DNA of 64,000 nt from NCBI GenBank assembly GCA_021442155.1, contig CM038217.1, forward strand, positions 149,613,834 through 149,677,833, in the 5' to 3' direction. The stretch is from Cymbidium sinense (Eukaryota > Streptophyta > Magnoliopsida > Asparagales > Orchidaceae). The notes below the pieces were generated by a model. The model had not been told where the DNA came from. It did no database searches and was given only the letters and a program-made list of their open reading frames with translations. Made by a program: the position numbers and the translations under genes. This document shows, in pieces, positions 35,205 to 48,390 of this stretch; within the stretch, counting starts at the first letter, position 1; each line of letters starts with the position of its first letter.

Positions 35205-37082
35205 TTCATATAACCAAACCTCATTTAATAATTCCTACAATTGTTACATAAAGGTTCTTTTCAAAATCAAATAATCTTTAAAATATCTTCTTCAAAAGTG
35301 CATTTTTGAATATAGTTATCTTTATTTAAACATACCTAAGTTTGTTGAATAAAGATTCTATTTTCAAATAAAACCATGATATAAAATTGAAACTCCACTT
35401 AGCATATTCCATATATGCTAAAGTTGAGTTTCCTTTTCAAAAGCACTTTTCTTGAAAATAGCTATCTTTATTTCAATATACCTGGGTTTGTTGAATAGAG
35501 ATTCTATTTTCAAATGAAATAATGACATAAAAATTGAAACTCCACTTTGCATATTCCATATATGCTAAAGTTGTAGTTTCCCCTTTAAAAAAAAACACAT
35601 TTTGAGAATAGCTATCTCCATTTCAACATAGGTTTGTTGGATGAAGAATCTACTTTCAAATAAAATCATGATATTAAATCAAAACTCCACTTAGCATATT
35701 CCACATGTGCTGAAGTTTAGTTCCCTCTTTCAAAAGCAAAATCACACACAAAAAAAAAACATATTTGAACTCCATTTGACACACCCAAATTTGTCAAATG
35801 AGAGTTTCATTTTCAAAATCTAAAAATAAATTGAACTCTTTTTAACATACCTAAATTTGTTAAATAGATTTCCCTCTTTTAAAATCAAAATACATTTGAA
35901 CTCCATTTGACATACCCAAATTTGTCAAATGAGAGTTCCATTTTCAAATCATGAAACAATTGAACTTTCTTTAACATACCCACATTTGTTAATTAAGAGT
36001 TCCCCTCTTTTCAAATCACAATAAAATAAACATATGAAACACAATTGGATCTTATTTGACATACCTAAATTTGTTAAGTAAGGATCCCATTTTTCAAAAC
36101 CAAACACATCAAACATATTTGGCTCCCACTTAACATACCAAATTTGTTAAGTAAGAGCCTCATTTTCAAATCAAACAAAATAAATCAAATCACATTTGGC
36201 TCCTACTTAACATACCAAATTTGTTAAGTAAGAGCCTCACTTTCAAATCATAAACACATTTGGTTTCTATTTAACATACCAAATTTGTTAAATAAGAGCC
36301 TCATTTTCAAATCATAGACACACTTAGCTCCTACTTAACATACCAAATTTGTTAAGTAAGAGCCTCATTTTCAGATCATGAATACACTTGGCCTCTTACT
36401 TAACATACCAAATTTGTTAAGTAAGAGCCCCATTTTCAAATCAAACAAACATAAATTAAACACATTTGGCTCCTACTAAACATACCAAATTTGTTAAATA
36501 AGAGCCTCATTTTCAAATCAAACAAAAACAAATCAAATCACATTTGACTCCTACTTAACATACAAAATTTGTTAAGTAAGAGCCTCATTTTCAAATCAAA
36601 GAAAACACACAAATCAAATCACATTTTTCTCCTACTTAACATACCAAATTTGCTAAGTAAGAGCTTCATTTTGAAATCAAAACAAAACATATCAAACACA
36701 TTTGGCTTCCACTTAACATACCAAATCTGTTAAGTGAGGGCCCCATTTTTAAATCAAATCAACATATATCACACACATAATAAACAATCATCACAAGCAA
36801 ATATGTTTTCACAAAAAAATTTCAAACATATAATCAAAACCTTTCAAGCATACCTAAATTTGCTAAATAAAGGTTTTCCAAATCAAAATTTTCAAACAAG
36901 ACATACAATACATAAAAATACCTCCAAAATCTCTCCAAATATTTGAACCCTTCCCAACCTACTTAAATTGGTTGAGTATGGGTTCTAAATCAAAATCTTA
37001 TGGCAGTCTCTCAACATCAAAAATCTCTCCAAAATCAATGAACCCACTTAGCATACCTAAATTTGTTAAGTGTGGGTTAAAA
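35205..37082 (+). repeat. hairpin-repeat array in the leader of element E (about 24 units)
   Basis: Units spaced about 60-100 bp, each with two paired arms around a constant loop close to ATACCAAATTT. Arms: GGCTCCCACTTAAC/GTTAAGTAAGAGCC (36,121-36,159); GAACTCCATTTGAC/GTCAAATGAGAGTTC (35,898-35,938); GGATCTTATTTGAC/GTTAAGTAAGGATCC (36,047-36,088); AAACCTTTCAAGCA/TGCTAAATAAAGGTTT (36,837-36,876); AACCCACTTAGCA/TGTTAAGTGTGGGTT (37,041-37,078). Between 35,300 and 35,730 two unit types alternate (ATCTTTATT...AATAAAGAT and AACTCCACTTAGCAT...ATGCTAAAGTTGAGTT). Spacers contain CATTTTCAAATCA. Position: between PBS and gag. Confidence 0.9.
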
Positions 37083-39086
37083 TTCTATATCAAATATAGA
37101 AATCAATGATTGAAGACCAATATCAATGCAAGGGTCTTACTCAATTATGTTTCAACAAATGTAGTGATCTCGGCGTCTTTAGCTTTCGGTGCTTATCTTG
37201 GCCTCTAAAAGTTTGTTTCTCCTTCCCCTCTGGTGTAGATCCAGCCTTGGATCAAGCCAATCTCACCCCTACTACCACCATGCATCTGATCTACTTTGAT
37301 CATGGTTTTGAGGGAGTTTGAGTTACTTGTGAGAGGACAACCCTCACAACGGTCAATAGGGAGGAGGTGGTGGGACGGACGCCACTTATCCACTTTGACA
37401 TTCTATCTGACTTCGAGTTTCCCTCATTGAAGAGGAAGGCTATCATGGTTCCCACACCCCATTTGGTATCCTGTTACGGCTTTAGCAGTTCAGTCTACCA
37501 TAGTTCTGAGCTACAACCTTCTCTTTGGTCACCCCAAAGGGGAAGGCTATCTTGGCCTTCAAGATAGTCTCCCATACCTTCGAGGTAGGTTCTAGTTCTC
37601 ACTCTGCTTTGCTCACCCGCACCCAACTCCACAACAAAAATAGGAAGGTCAAGTGGGACCACGAGTGAGTAGCTAGGAAGGTCGATGCTGCCTCCCATGT
37701 AGCTGATGAGGGTTATCCCGTGAGACCTCTCCACTTTTGAGTGGTAGTAGGTTTCACCCCCTCTCGGCCTCAGATGGAGAAGAGGATTATAGGAGGATTG
37801 CTACATCTCCTCCACCACCAGCATACTTTGAGACACCGGTTAGGGAGCGTAAGAGGCCTTATGTCGATCTTAGGGCTGTTCTACACTAGGTCGGTAGAGC
37901 TTACCCACGCTCGAAGTCCAGTACCTTGTTTGATCTGAGATCCATGATCCCTAGGAGTGTTAGGGTTTAGATCCATGAGGAGAGAGAGTCGTCGAGGCTC
38001 TAGTATCCTGGACAAGAGGGAGCGACGAAGGTATGTTAGACAGTCGGCAGCCTCCAAACTAATGGATTTCCCTGATCATGTTCTGTCAAGGCAGATCATT
38101 TAGACAGTATTGTTCTTATTGGCATAGTCTAACAAAGGAGGAGATCTCTCGTTAAGAGGCAGTCGGTGATTCCATCACATCGCTCCACTCACCATCCACC
38201 ATCACCCGTTTAGCTTACAGCATCTACCACCCCTGCCAAGATTCAGAAGCCCCCATATGGGGAAAGACCATCCCCACTGGTGATCTAGCTATGGCTTAAG
38301 GATCCCACTCCATCCACTCCACAAGTTGAGGTGAGATTGAGCTCCCCTGCTATACCCTCTATCACAGTTGTAGTTAGGTAGGAGTGGCAACCCAAGAGTG
38401 TCATCATCGCATCACCACCACCTTAGACAGAGGGAGAGAGGAAAGGGGACATAGACATAGTCCCCATGACAGTTGATCCTCCCAGTGAGGAAGTCTTGAT
38501 AGTAGGTAGCATCTATTAAATAGAGACAGATGAGCACCATCCTACGGACAATCTTCAGTGGGTGTTCACACCAGTCTAGCCAAGCATAGTAGACCGATCG
38601 ATAGATGACATATTAGCAACTACTTTTTTGAGAAAAGATGAATTCTCAGAAGTGACCACTCAGATCAAGAGGAGGATAGGGCCAGCTTTGATCCTGATGA
38701 GGATGACATGTTGGATGATACAGCTGAGGTCCATATGGTTGACACACAGGGATCCTTATAGCAGGATTAACATAGCCAAGAAGGTGTCGTGCTCGAGGAA
38801 GGTGACACTTCTCACTTGACTCAGCACCTCCTCCACCAGCTTAGATAGAAGGATGATCACATAGATAGGATAGAGAAGAAAGTAGAGGAGTTGATGGCAA
38901 TAGTCTTAGCAAAATTCAGCCCTAATTTCACCTTCTTCTATGGTAGCCGACAGACCATAGTTGGTACATACCTTAGATCAACCTAGGTGCATTTCTGCAA
39001 ATGATGATGCAGGTATCTTGCATAGGAAGGACACAAATGAAACCTCCATGCATGAAAAGGATATCAAGCATATGGTAGAGCAATAA
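37083..39086 (+). pseudogene. pre-gag / possible ORF1 region of element E
   Basis: Coding-like base composition (GC higher than the LTRs) with frequent stops. It aligns with 23,201-24,030 of A around 38,160-38,300 (Pro/Ser-rich, QKPPYGERPSP) and around 38,940-39,080 (MHEKDIKHMVE-like). ORFs 37,106-37,321, 37,367-37,567, 37,741-37,938 and 38,628-38,819 are fragments. Ogre elements have an ORF1 of unknown function before gag; this could be it or a long gag N-terminus. Region 37,100-37,900 has no clear partner in A. Confidence 0.45.
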
Positions 39087-40292
39087 GTGAGGGAAGCGAG
39101 GGTGCAAGTCAGGGGGAGTCCATCCATTCTAAAGGGTAGACTATACCCAGAGGAATTTGATGTAGTTCAATACGCCAAGGGTTTTGTGTCACCTTCCATC
39201 AAGATCTTTGATGGCAGTGGGAACCCGCAAAAGCATATTTTAGAGCTGGCTATTGCAACATCGATGGCAGTGATGCACTTTTGTTTAGACTCATTGTCGC
39301 TGACCTAGCGTTGCATTTGATTGGTATCGCCAACAATTCGGTGAGGATTTTTGTTGAGTTAGAGCACCTCTTCATCAAGAGGTTTACTAGAGCTTTACAA
39401 AGAGTGAATATATGCAACCTCGTTGTAGCAGTAAGTTCTTAATGACTCTTTTATTGATTATATTCTCAAGCGGCGCAATCTAAGAATGAAATGTGAGCCG
39501 CAGCTGTCCGAATAGCACGCCATTGAGATTCTTCTCAAGAATAACTATGTCTTAGTCGCCTTCATCCCTTTCCCGACCAATCATCTCGACCCAAGCCACA
39601 GAAAGTGTTTGAGAAGAAGCCAGGGATAGTTATGTTAGTGGACAGAGGGAAGCAACCAGCCAAAAGTCGTATGAGATCAGAGCTCACCGCCTCCTTGGCC
39701 ACCTCCTCACCCCTGGGTCATCATATCAACCACCACAATGGCTATTCCCACCACATTAGCAACCTACCCAATAGTGGTACTCCTACCCACTGCCAGGTAG
39801 TTATTACCCATCTACTCTTGTTCGATAGATTGAATAAGCTATATTCATTCTAGAGGGAGGTAGTTAGAAAAATCTTTAAGAATCTCTTAAAGAAACCTGA
39901 CTTTTAATTGCCATAGCCGAACAGGCCCGAAGAAGTGGGCAAGAGTAATGATCCTAACTATTGCCCCTATCATCACATGATTAGCCATGACTTAGAGGAT
40001 TATTTTACTTTTAAGGATTGGCTTGAGCATAGCTATAAGTTAAGTGATGTAGTTATCCCCAAGGAATACTTTTTAAAACAACCATCCAATTCTATTAGGG
40101 TAATTCTTGGGGATATTTGCGATCCACTTAAGACAAAAGAAGGTTAGGATATTGCCTTATCTTGAACCTCTAAAAAAGTGGTTTCTTAAATCAAGAAACT
40201 CTCTTTACAGGTGTTTGAGGTAGTTCAAATCCCTAATATCAAGGAAGTTTTGTAGGTTGCCAAAGACAACTTGAAGAAGGTGACGGCCCAAC
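39087..40292 (+). pseudogene. gag: gag of element E, decayed and cut by LTR D
   Basis: ORF 39,087-39,308 reads KIFDGSGNPQKHILELAIAT, the gag core start. After a frameshift and a deletion of the AFDWY segment, VELEHLFIKRFTRA lies near 39,350-39,395. ORF 39,935-40,147 carries GKSNDPNYCPYHHMISHDLE, then DYFTFKDWLE and VVIPKEYF. The Cys-x2-His-x4-His-x5 pattern ends in Tyr instead of Cys (the last ligand is changed). After 40,150 the gag-protease linker runs to 40,292 and continues at 48,391. Confidence 0.85.
40288..40292. other. probable target-site duplication, left copy (LTR D)
   Basis: CCAAC before the LTR; the right side at 48,391 is CTAGC, matching 3 of 5 with two transitions. Element A keeps the uncut sequence here (CCGAC then AGAAGC on the coding strand near 21,880), which supports the placement, but the duplication itself is weak. 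Confidence 0.4.
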
Positions 40293-41040
40293 TGTTGACC
40301 ACACTTTTAGAGTGAGTCTTCAACCTCCTCATCATATATCTAGAACTCTTATAGAAACTAAGATCTAGTCTTAAGAAACTTCTAGTGATTAGGTGAACAC
40401 TTAACCTAAGCCTAGAGACTTAGAAGGGTTAGCCATAGGGGTAGGTTGTGCCTTAAGGATTCGGAGAGACTTGCCCATCCTATAGCCTAAACCCAACCTA
40501 TGCTTTGCCTTCTCAAACCAAACCTCAAATTTAAATTCAAATACCAAATCCAAATCTAAATCCCAAACAAAATGATTCAATCCTAAAACAAAATCCAAAA
40601 TTTCTTCCTAAGCCTTATGGACCCACCTCCATGAACTTGGCTAAATCCCATGCAAATCAACCCAAACTTGATTGATTTCTTTATAAATCAATTATTCCTT
40701 CATTTATGATCACAAATATAAATGAAACTCACCTTCAAATAGCCAAAACTAAACCAAACTAAATCAAATTCCTACGTAAGCCCTTTGACTCCATGAGCTT
40801 AGTCAAATTTGCTTATAAATCACTCCAAACTCAAGTAATTTTCTCATAAATCATTTATATTTTCATTTATATTCACAAATGAAATATAAATTCACATGAC
40901 CAAAATGAAGTCCAAAATAAATTCAAATACCAATTCAAGCCCTTTAAGCTAATTCCTTGAACTTGGCCAAATCCAATCCAAATCAAGTCAAAACTAATTG
41001 ATTTTCTCTTAAATCAATCATTCCTTCAATCATCTACCCA

Positions 41041-42120
41041 AATATAAATAAAACCTACAATCATCTAACTAAATCCAACTCAACCCAAGTCAAGCCCAAG
41101 TTAGTCTTTTTGACTTTAATATTTCAAATGAACCAAATCCTATCATAGCCCAAATTGATTATAGTTGGATTTATATTTCAATCCTAAACTCATATATAAA
41201 TCCAACTAAACCTTAATCAAACCAAAACCAAGCCAATTGACCCATTTAGGCTCACTTGACCCAAAGTGACCTAAAGGACCTTTTTGAGTCAAGTTTTAAT
41301 CCAACCCAAATTGGATTGAACCAAGCCCATCCAAGCCTCAGATCATGATCAACAATCATCCTAGAGTGATCAATTGCCTTGAATTGGATCAAACCAATTC
41401 AATTTGGTCATTGGACCAAGTCAACCCTTAGCACAAATAAAACCTAAAACCAAAACTCATCATACACTAAATTGATTGAAAACATTGACTCACACCAACC
41501 CATAATCAATGTTTCAACATGAATTGACCCTCAATTGAGCTAAACCAAACCCATTGGCCATTTGACCCAAGTTGACCCAAATTGACCTAAAAGGCCAATG
41601 AGTCAAATCATGATCTAACCCAAATTGATTGCAACCAATGGATTAAGTTCATTCCAAATCAATTGAACTTGACCAAAGCCATATGAGCCTAATTTGACCA
41701 ATTGGTCAACTTCACTAACATAGCCCAAATTGACCTAAAAGGTCAAATTGGTCAAAATCCAAATTAAATCCAAATTGATTCAAACCAAAGCCTACAAATT
41801 AACCAATTGAACATGAACCAACACCTAATCCAATGCAATTTGGCCAATTTGGTCAAATGGTCAACTTAGCCCATTTGACCTATATGAATCCAAAATGACC
41901 CAAAATCAAACCTAGGCCAAATTAATTGAAACCACTTGAACTAAAACTCTTCAAATCATCATTTGAACCTAACAAACCTTGGTTTGACCCAATTTGACCA
42001 ATTGGTCAACCGAACATGACCCAACATGACCCAACATGAACCCATTTGACCAAATGAAGCTCCCATGACCCTTAGAGGACCAAACCCCAAATCCATCATG
42101 GGTCAACTTAAAATTAGTCC
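41041..42120 (+). promoter_or_regulatory. TTGACC/GGTCAA dense block of LTR D
   Basis: By hand count about 25 occurrences of TTGACY or its complement in 1.08 kb, including the palindrome TTGACCAATTGGTCAA at about 41,694-41,709 and again near 41,993-42,008. In random DNA of this composition only about one would be expected. TTGACY is the W-box core; function is not shown. Confidence 0.5.
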
Positions 42121-43261
42121 AACCCCATTTGGAGCCAAGACCAATGCAAATCCTCCATGGATCCTCTCCCCCATGTGATATTTTGCCAAAAATGGCAAAG
42201 TCCACTCTCTCTTTCACCTTGGCAGCAATGACTCTTCCAAATGAGGGATCCTTAAGCCTCCTAGCCCACTTTATAAGGGATAGGACTTACCATGGACCAA
42301 AGGGAGGTGAACCAACTCACCTCCCATGCAACCGAAAGCACCCTAAGGGATCAAGGAAACATGATCATCCCATATCAAGCCTTGAGCCTCCCACTCCTTC
42401 CTCCCAAAACAGAGCCATGGACTTGTGACCACTCAGTCTGTGGTAGCTGGTGGCCAAAATGGTAAGCAATCCCATCCATCCAACTCAACAAACTGAGGGT
42501 ATACTCCTCCAATTCGAATGGGAAATGCATCATTCGACTTCATGAGAGCTTCCTAGCATGATTTTGAACCTCCTTCTCTAGAGCCATCCCAAGCTTCCCA
42601 CCTTGCATTTTTCTTCCCTGTGCAAATTTAAAATAGGGGAGGCTAATCCGATCCAAGCTTGTTCATTTCTCAATCAAAACAAAATTACTCTTACACACAC
42701 CCTCCATGCATGTCGTAGAAGCCACCCAAGTCATTTCCCAAGCTCTAAGCTACGAGGATGGACTTGATCACCATTGAGCTCTAAAATGATGAAACTTGAT
42801 CCACGAGAACCAAGGAATTGGCTTATGTGTGACTCAATAGGGTCTCATTTCTACTAGATGAAGCTACCTCCATCGATCCCATAGTCGATCTTGAGCTCTA
42901 GTAAGGTAATTCCTCAAAACTATAGAAATAGGAAAATTTTGTTGGAGCTTTTTGAAGGAAACTTGCATGTGAGTTGATCTTGACCGTTGGATGTGTTCTA
43001 TTTCCTTCCTTGATGGTGTGGGTTAATTTTGGAGTTCATCTGAGCTCGGGTGAGCTCAGATTGAATGATCCAAGGTGGACGGATGCCATTGTTCATCACT
43101 CATGGCAAGAAGGATCACGAGTAATCCATTCTACTTGATTGAAACAGACGGCTCTGATCAAATTGCATTAGATCCATATGATTTTTTCCCTTTACGCCTC
43201 AGGTTTGATCTACATCCAATCTAAGATCGGATGGTAGAGATCAATACCGACATCCACCATC

Positions 43262-43350
43262 GACTCGGCGTAGATGTGACAACTTAAAAAGCCAATCCTA
43301 TGGCGCCACATGGAAAGCGCACCGCGTCAGCACACCATGTGGCACCGATA
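43262..43350 (+). promoter_or_regulatory. G-box derived block, LTR D
   Basis: GTGACAACTTAA (43,276-43,288) is followed by GCCACATGG (43,305-43,313) and CCATGTGG (43,335-43,342). The same order appears at 6,902-6,960 and 54,731-54,790. The two near-G-boxes differ from CACGTG by C-to-T or G-to-A changes at CpG. Confidence 0.4.
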
Positions 43351-45117
43351 GGATTAGGCTTAATTAAGGTTATTTAATGTGTTTTTAATGCTAAAACTTC
43401 CATAATTCATAACTAATTATAAAAAATCTAAAATATATAAACTTAGGCTCCTTTTAAAGGTACTTCAGAGGAAAATCCATTAAAATTATTATTAATTAAT
43501 TTTGAATAGTAATTTTGGCTTAATTAAGGTTTAATTAAAATTTTTTTAGCCTAATTACCCACTCATTAATTAACCAATCATTTTCAAACTTTTTGAGAAT
43601 GTTTAGGTGGATGACCTCTTCCTCTCCTATTTTTCTTGGAATTATTGGTTAATTAATTGGGGAAATTGATTATTTAACCCTAATTACCTTCCTAATTTAA
43701 TTAAGTGGTAATTAAACATGAGAACAATAATTAATCAACAAATTAGACCCCTCAATCATTGTTGAATAGTGGGGAGATTTAGTGGATTGGATTGGAGCCT
43801 CCCTTCTAATCTTTTCCCTAAGTTTCCTTATCTTTTTCAACCAAAAATGCTAAGTAATTATTAAAAACTAATTAGTGGTTTAATTAGTTAAATTGAAATT
43901 TAGATCAAATCAAATCATGCTTAATTGAATGAAAAGCTAATGGAATTAGGTTGGGACCTCTTTCTCAACCGTTTCCCCTTAAGCCCATCTCATTTTAAAG
44001 GTTAATTAATTAAAATTGGTAATTAAGTAAAGAGGAATGGATTAATGTATTAATGATTTAATTAACCTACTTAAAAGGGTAATTGCATCTGATTTCCCTT
44101 AATTGATTCATGGGTAGAGCTTTAGGTGTTCAATAGCCTAAAGAGAGTTAATGAAATTTTGGTTTGCTCACATGTGTGAGAAAACCATAAAAGTAATTAA
44201 GTGAGTATTTTAAGCTTAATTAATTAACGATTATGAGCTAATTGCATTAGGCCCCTTTCATTTCATAGGAGCATTGCTATTTACTTTTCAATTCATTTTC
44301 ATATTACATTGGCTCATAATCATTTAATTAATTATTTTAAGGTAACATAGGTAAGGGTTAATTAATTGATTTAATTCATACCTTAACCTAATTAATCCAA
44401 AAAATCAACATAATTTCTTTCATTAAATCAAATCAACTTACACATGGGGAATGGGATTAGGATTAGCAAACCTTTCTCACATATTGCTTGAATCAAATCA
44501 AACATTAAATTAAAAGTGACATTCAGAAATTTTGGTTTATTTTAAATAAGCTTATTTGACATGATTGTTCTTAGGAATTAATTGGATTGAATGAAAATAT
44601 GTGTTCATGTCTCTTTATTTCTTTCCAATCATATTAAATATTATATGTTACTTGATTCATTCATTCATCTCTTGCAAAATTAATTAAATGAAATGATTTC
44701 CTTTATGTCAAGCTTGCATATGTTGACTTAAATTAAAATATGTGTGGCTATTATCACTATTAAATTAAAACGTTATTTTCAAAAGTATATAAATCAACTA
44801 TAATATGTGGAGTTATGATAATTATGAATATTCATAAGTTTGCATGTGCCTATAGCTTATAACATGTGACATAGAGTTGTCTTTCCTTTAATCTTCATGG
44901 ACTTACATAAGAATATGAATAGTAACAAGTGTATAGTTCATTTGAAAAGAACACAACATTTGTTTGGATTCATTCTTATACATCTCCATGTTAGAATTTA
45001 GATAGAACTTTATCTCACATGTATAAATATTACAATTAAATCAAACACAACTCTTGCATGATTTCCATTCTTGTAGTTGTTTATACATTCATGTGTATCT
45101 AGGAATAGCATGTATAT

Positions 45118-45715
45118 CTAGTCTGGACATTCCGAGGATGCATGACTTTAAGTAGCCCCAATGAGGTATCTACCTCACTCCCCTGGTTAACAATAGCAAA
45201 GTACTTGCTTATAACTTTTATACACTTGTATGTGCACTTAGCTAATGAATGAAAATCTCCATTCAATTAAATCAAATGCAACTTTAGCATGATTTTCCAC
45301 TCTTGTAGTTATTTGTACATTCATATGTATTTATGAATAGTGGGTATATGTAGTATATACATTCTGGGGATGCAAAGCTTTAAGTAGCCCCAAGAAGGTC
45401 TTTACCTCACTCCCTGGTTTAACAATGGCAAAGTATCCACTTAAAACTTTTATACACTTGTATGTGCATTTAGCTAATGAATGAAAATCCCCTTTTCTAC
45501 CAAGAAAGACATGCATTCATATTTATTCAAGTGATTGAATTGATTGGTCATATGGTTTAAAGCCCTCTTTCTTTTGTTCATGTATATATACTTACATATG
45601 TTTGAATGTAATGGGTATATAGTTTGGACATCCCGAGAACGCGCGGCTTTAGTTAGCCCTAAGGAGGTCATTTGATTACCTCACTTCCCCAGTTAAGAAT
45701 GACACATACCTATTT
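45118..45715 (+). repeat. three-copy internal LTR repeat in LTR D
   Basis: CTTTAAGTAGCCCCAA followed by a GAGGT..ACCTCACT block and GGTTAACAATRGCAAAGTA recurs near 45,143, 45,378 and (CTTTAGTTAGCCC) 45,645, spaced 235 and about 267 bp. It is equivalent to 28,735-29,285 in LTR A. Confidence 0.7.
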
Positions 45716-48390
45716 AATTTCATTCCTACATATTTTTATATAAGAATTTAGATAAAGCTTTAAACTAATATGACAAAATAATTCAATCAAATGAAACATC
45801 TAAATTTCAAAAGTACATGCTTGCATCCATCATTTAAGTGTGCTAAAAATATAGTGTATGTGCAGGTATACATAGCATTTAATATCATGTGCATGCTACA
45901 TATGATGGAAAGAAATGGATGAACATGTGTCATGTGATAGTAATTCATTCCAATTAATCTTAAGATGCCTCTTATATTGAATATGATTATTTAAACTGAA
46001 CCTAAACATATGATTAATTTAAAACATATAATAAGTAATTCACTAAAAAAGAACTTATCAATCAATATGCTTTAGAAATGATTTAAGGTAGGGATGAAAG
46101 AGAGTAATCCCCTCTTTTTGTTCTATTTATAACATCTAGTTGCTAGGTGTCAATCAAATAAAACAAAAGAAAACACTAAGTAAAAATCTCAAATCATTTA
46201 AATCACTTAAAATGAAATCAACCTTTTATGATTAAACATCCTTTCATACTTAAAAAATCATAACAAAACCTAGTTAAGGCATACCACACAAGCATTAATA
46301 CACACACTTTCGACTAAGTCACCACTTTTAGCTTTATGTTAGGGTGGTGCTTGGTTTGATGTATGTTTTGTTTTGTGATGTAATATTTTAGACTGAATGT
46401 TAGGGTGTATACTTCGTAGACTGGATGGTAGGCCGTGATTAGCCTAATCATATTTTTTGTTGGGGATTGTGCTTAAGGGGTGCTTAAAAATAAATATAAA
46501 TGATCTCTTTTACAGGTTGCTTAACCCCTTAAGCATAATCAAAATTAGGACAGGGGGGCTTGGTTACCCAAGTGCAAGGTGCTAACTTTAAATTATTTAT
46601 ATAATTGCTTGGGTTGTATGGTGTGTTTAGCTAACACTTATTTTATAGGTGTAGTTAAATTTATTTTTCCTATTTTTAATGTAATTTTGAATTAGGAATT
46701 AAGATTAGTGTTATGGGGAATTAGGATGAGCAGTGGCTAGAAGGTTTCATCCTAGGAGGCCCTGTGATGCCTTTGAAGCAAATCGAACCAAATGAAGAAA
46801 TCAAAGAAGACATGAAGACTTGAAGATAAGAAGACCCCCATAGCATTTATCATTTGTAACTTGTGATTATTCTTTTATATTTTGGGTTGTATAAGGGTCG
46901 AGCTTGGCTACCCATTTTTCTCTTCAGGTTGTACGGTGGTATCCGACCACACCGACCTTTTATTCTTTTGTGCTAGATTTATAAATTATTTGATGTTATG
47001 CTTAATTGTGCAATAGAAATGGCATGCCTCTTTATGGTTTTTTTATGAATGGTGATTTAATGTGTGGCCTAGATCTGATTACGCTCTTAGGAAAAATTAA
47101 ATTTTCTACCTCAACTATAACTCATAACTAAAATTTTAAATAACTCATAACCTCACATAAAGCCTAGGAATTAAATTAAGATAATTAAAATATTTAGTAA
47201 GCCCTAAGCTAAATATTGTATGTTTCACATCATGCATGCATATTCTTTCTCTCTTGAAAATAGTGGATTTCCATCCTTGCATGATAGAGGAATGCTTAAT
47301 CTGTGAGGGCATTTCTTATGATGGAAAACACCCCTTCTTCTGATTCAATCAATAATCTAATTTCATCATGCATATAGGCATACAAAATCCTATGGCTTTG
47401 TCAAAATGAAGTGTCAAAAATCAAATAAAAATTGAAAATATTTGCATTATACTAAGTCATTACTCATACCACTCATGCTCTAGTCTCTTAGGGAGTGGGT
47501 TTAAGGACTTTAGTTTCTTTCAAAATAATAACAACCTAACTGTCTTACAGAATCATATGACTTGCCTACATGGCTTTAAAGCATAGGAGAAGTTAGCTGG
47601 CTACCACTCCACGCAGTTATAAGTCCAACAGTCGGGTGATTTATCCTCTATTGTGGAGATAAACCATATACCCATTTTTTGCTTAGATTTAGGTCGTGCT
47701 CTAGCTCTTGCTAAAGCTCCCTAGATTTAGGATATGAGGTTGCTATTTGCTTTGGGATACAAGCATAAATCCTCACCTCTTATTGATTCCCCTAACCTTG
47801 TGTTAGTGGATTTTAAGCCCTAATGATCTAATAAAATTTCAACTAAAACAAGATAATTCACTTCAATTTCAAACTTATAAAGCCCAACCATAAGATAAAT
47901 TAGAATGCTCACTAGGTTTCCTAGTATCATAAGCATTCTTTACTCATCTCCTTTGGATTTGATAATAAGTCTCTCCTTTTCAGCTATCCCATTTGATTTT
48001 TTAAATACAACCAATTTATTAATAGTCTTACCCATGAAATCTTTGGAGACAATAATTGCCTACTTTAATTGAAAGTATTCCTAAGGAATTCACCTTCCAT
48101 AGAATGTAATTAACTTTGGGGGCTTGCCCCCATAGGGAACTTTAGAACCCAGTTTAATATAAACCCTACTTTATTCATCCATATAAAGTAGGGGAAAAAT
48201 CTCTAGTATATTCAAAGACTCATCATGCCTTAGGAGTCCTTATTAGGTGATTAGGTCCATTGAAGGGTGATGGCTCTATCTTTTGAGATAGTACATCATA
48301 CCTCAATGCATACCCAATCACTTCATTAAGTACATTATCAGATCTGTGTGGTATCCCCCATATATATACATATCAAAATTAAACACCACA

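Larger units (their letters stand above)
40293..48390 (+). mobile_element. solo LTR D, complete, 8,098 bp
   Basis: TGTTGACCACAC ... AAACACCACA with both ends. Gag-PR linker of element E continues directly on both sides with no PBS or internal region next to it, so this is a solo LTR left by LTR-LTR recombination. Its 5' start (AGAGTGAGTCTTCAACC) belongs to the subfamily of A. It contains all blocks of the family and is the best reference copy in the window. ORFs inside (40,401-40,598, 41,969-42,428, 45,331-45,671) carry no recognised domain. Confidence 0.9.

Noticed and set aside
35205..37082. Hairpin units as MITE insertions
   Set aside because: Units lack target duplications, are tandem and share spacers; two independent element copies have them in the same order, so they belong to the element.
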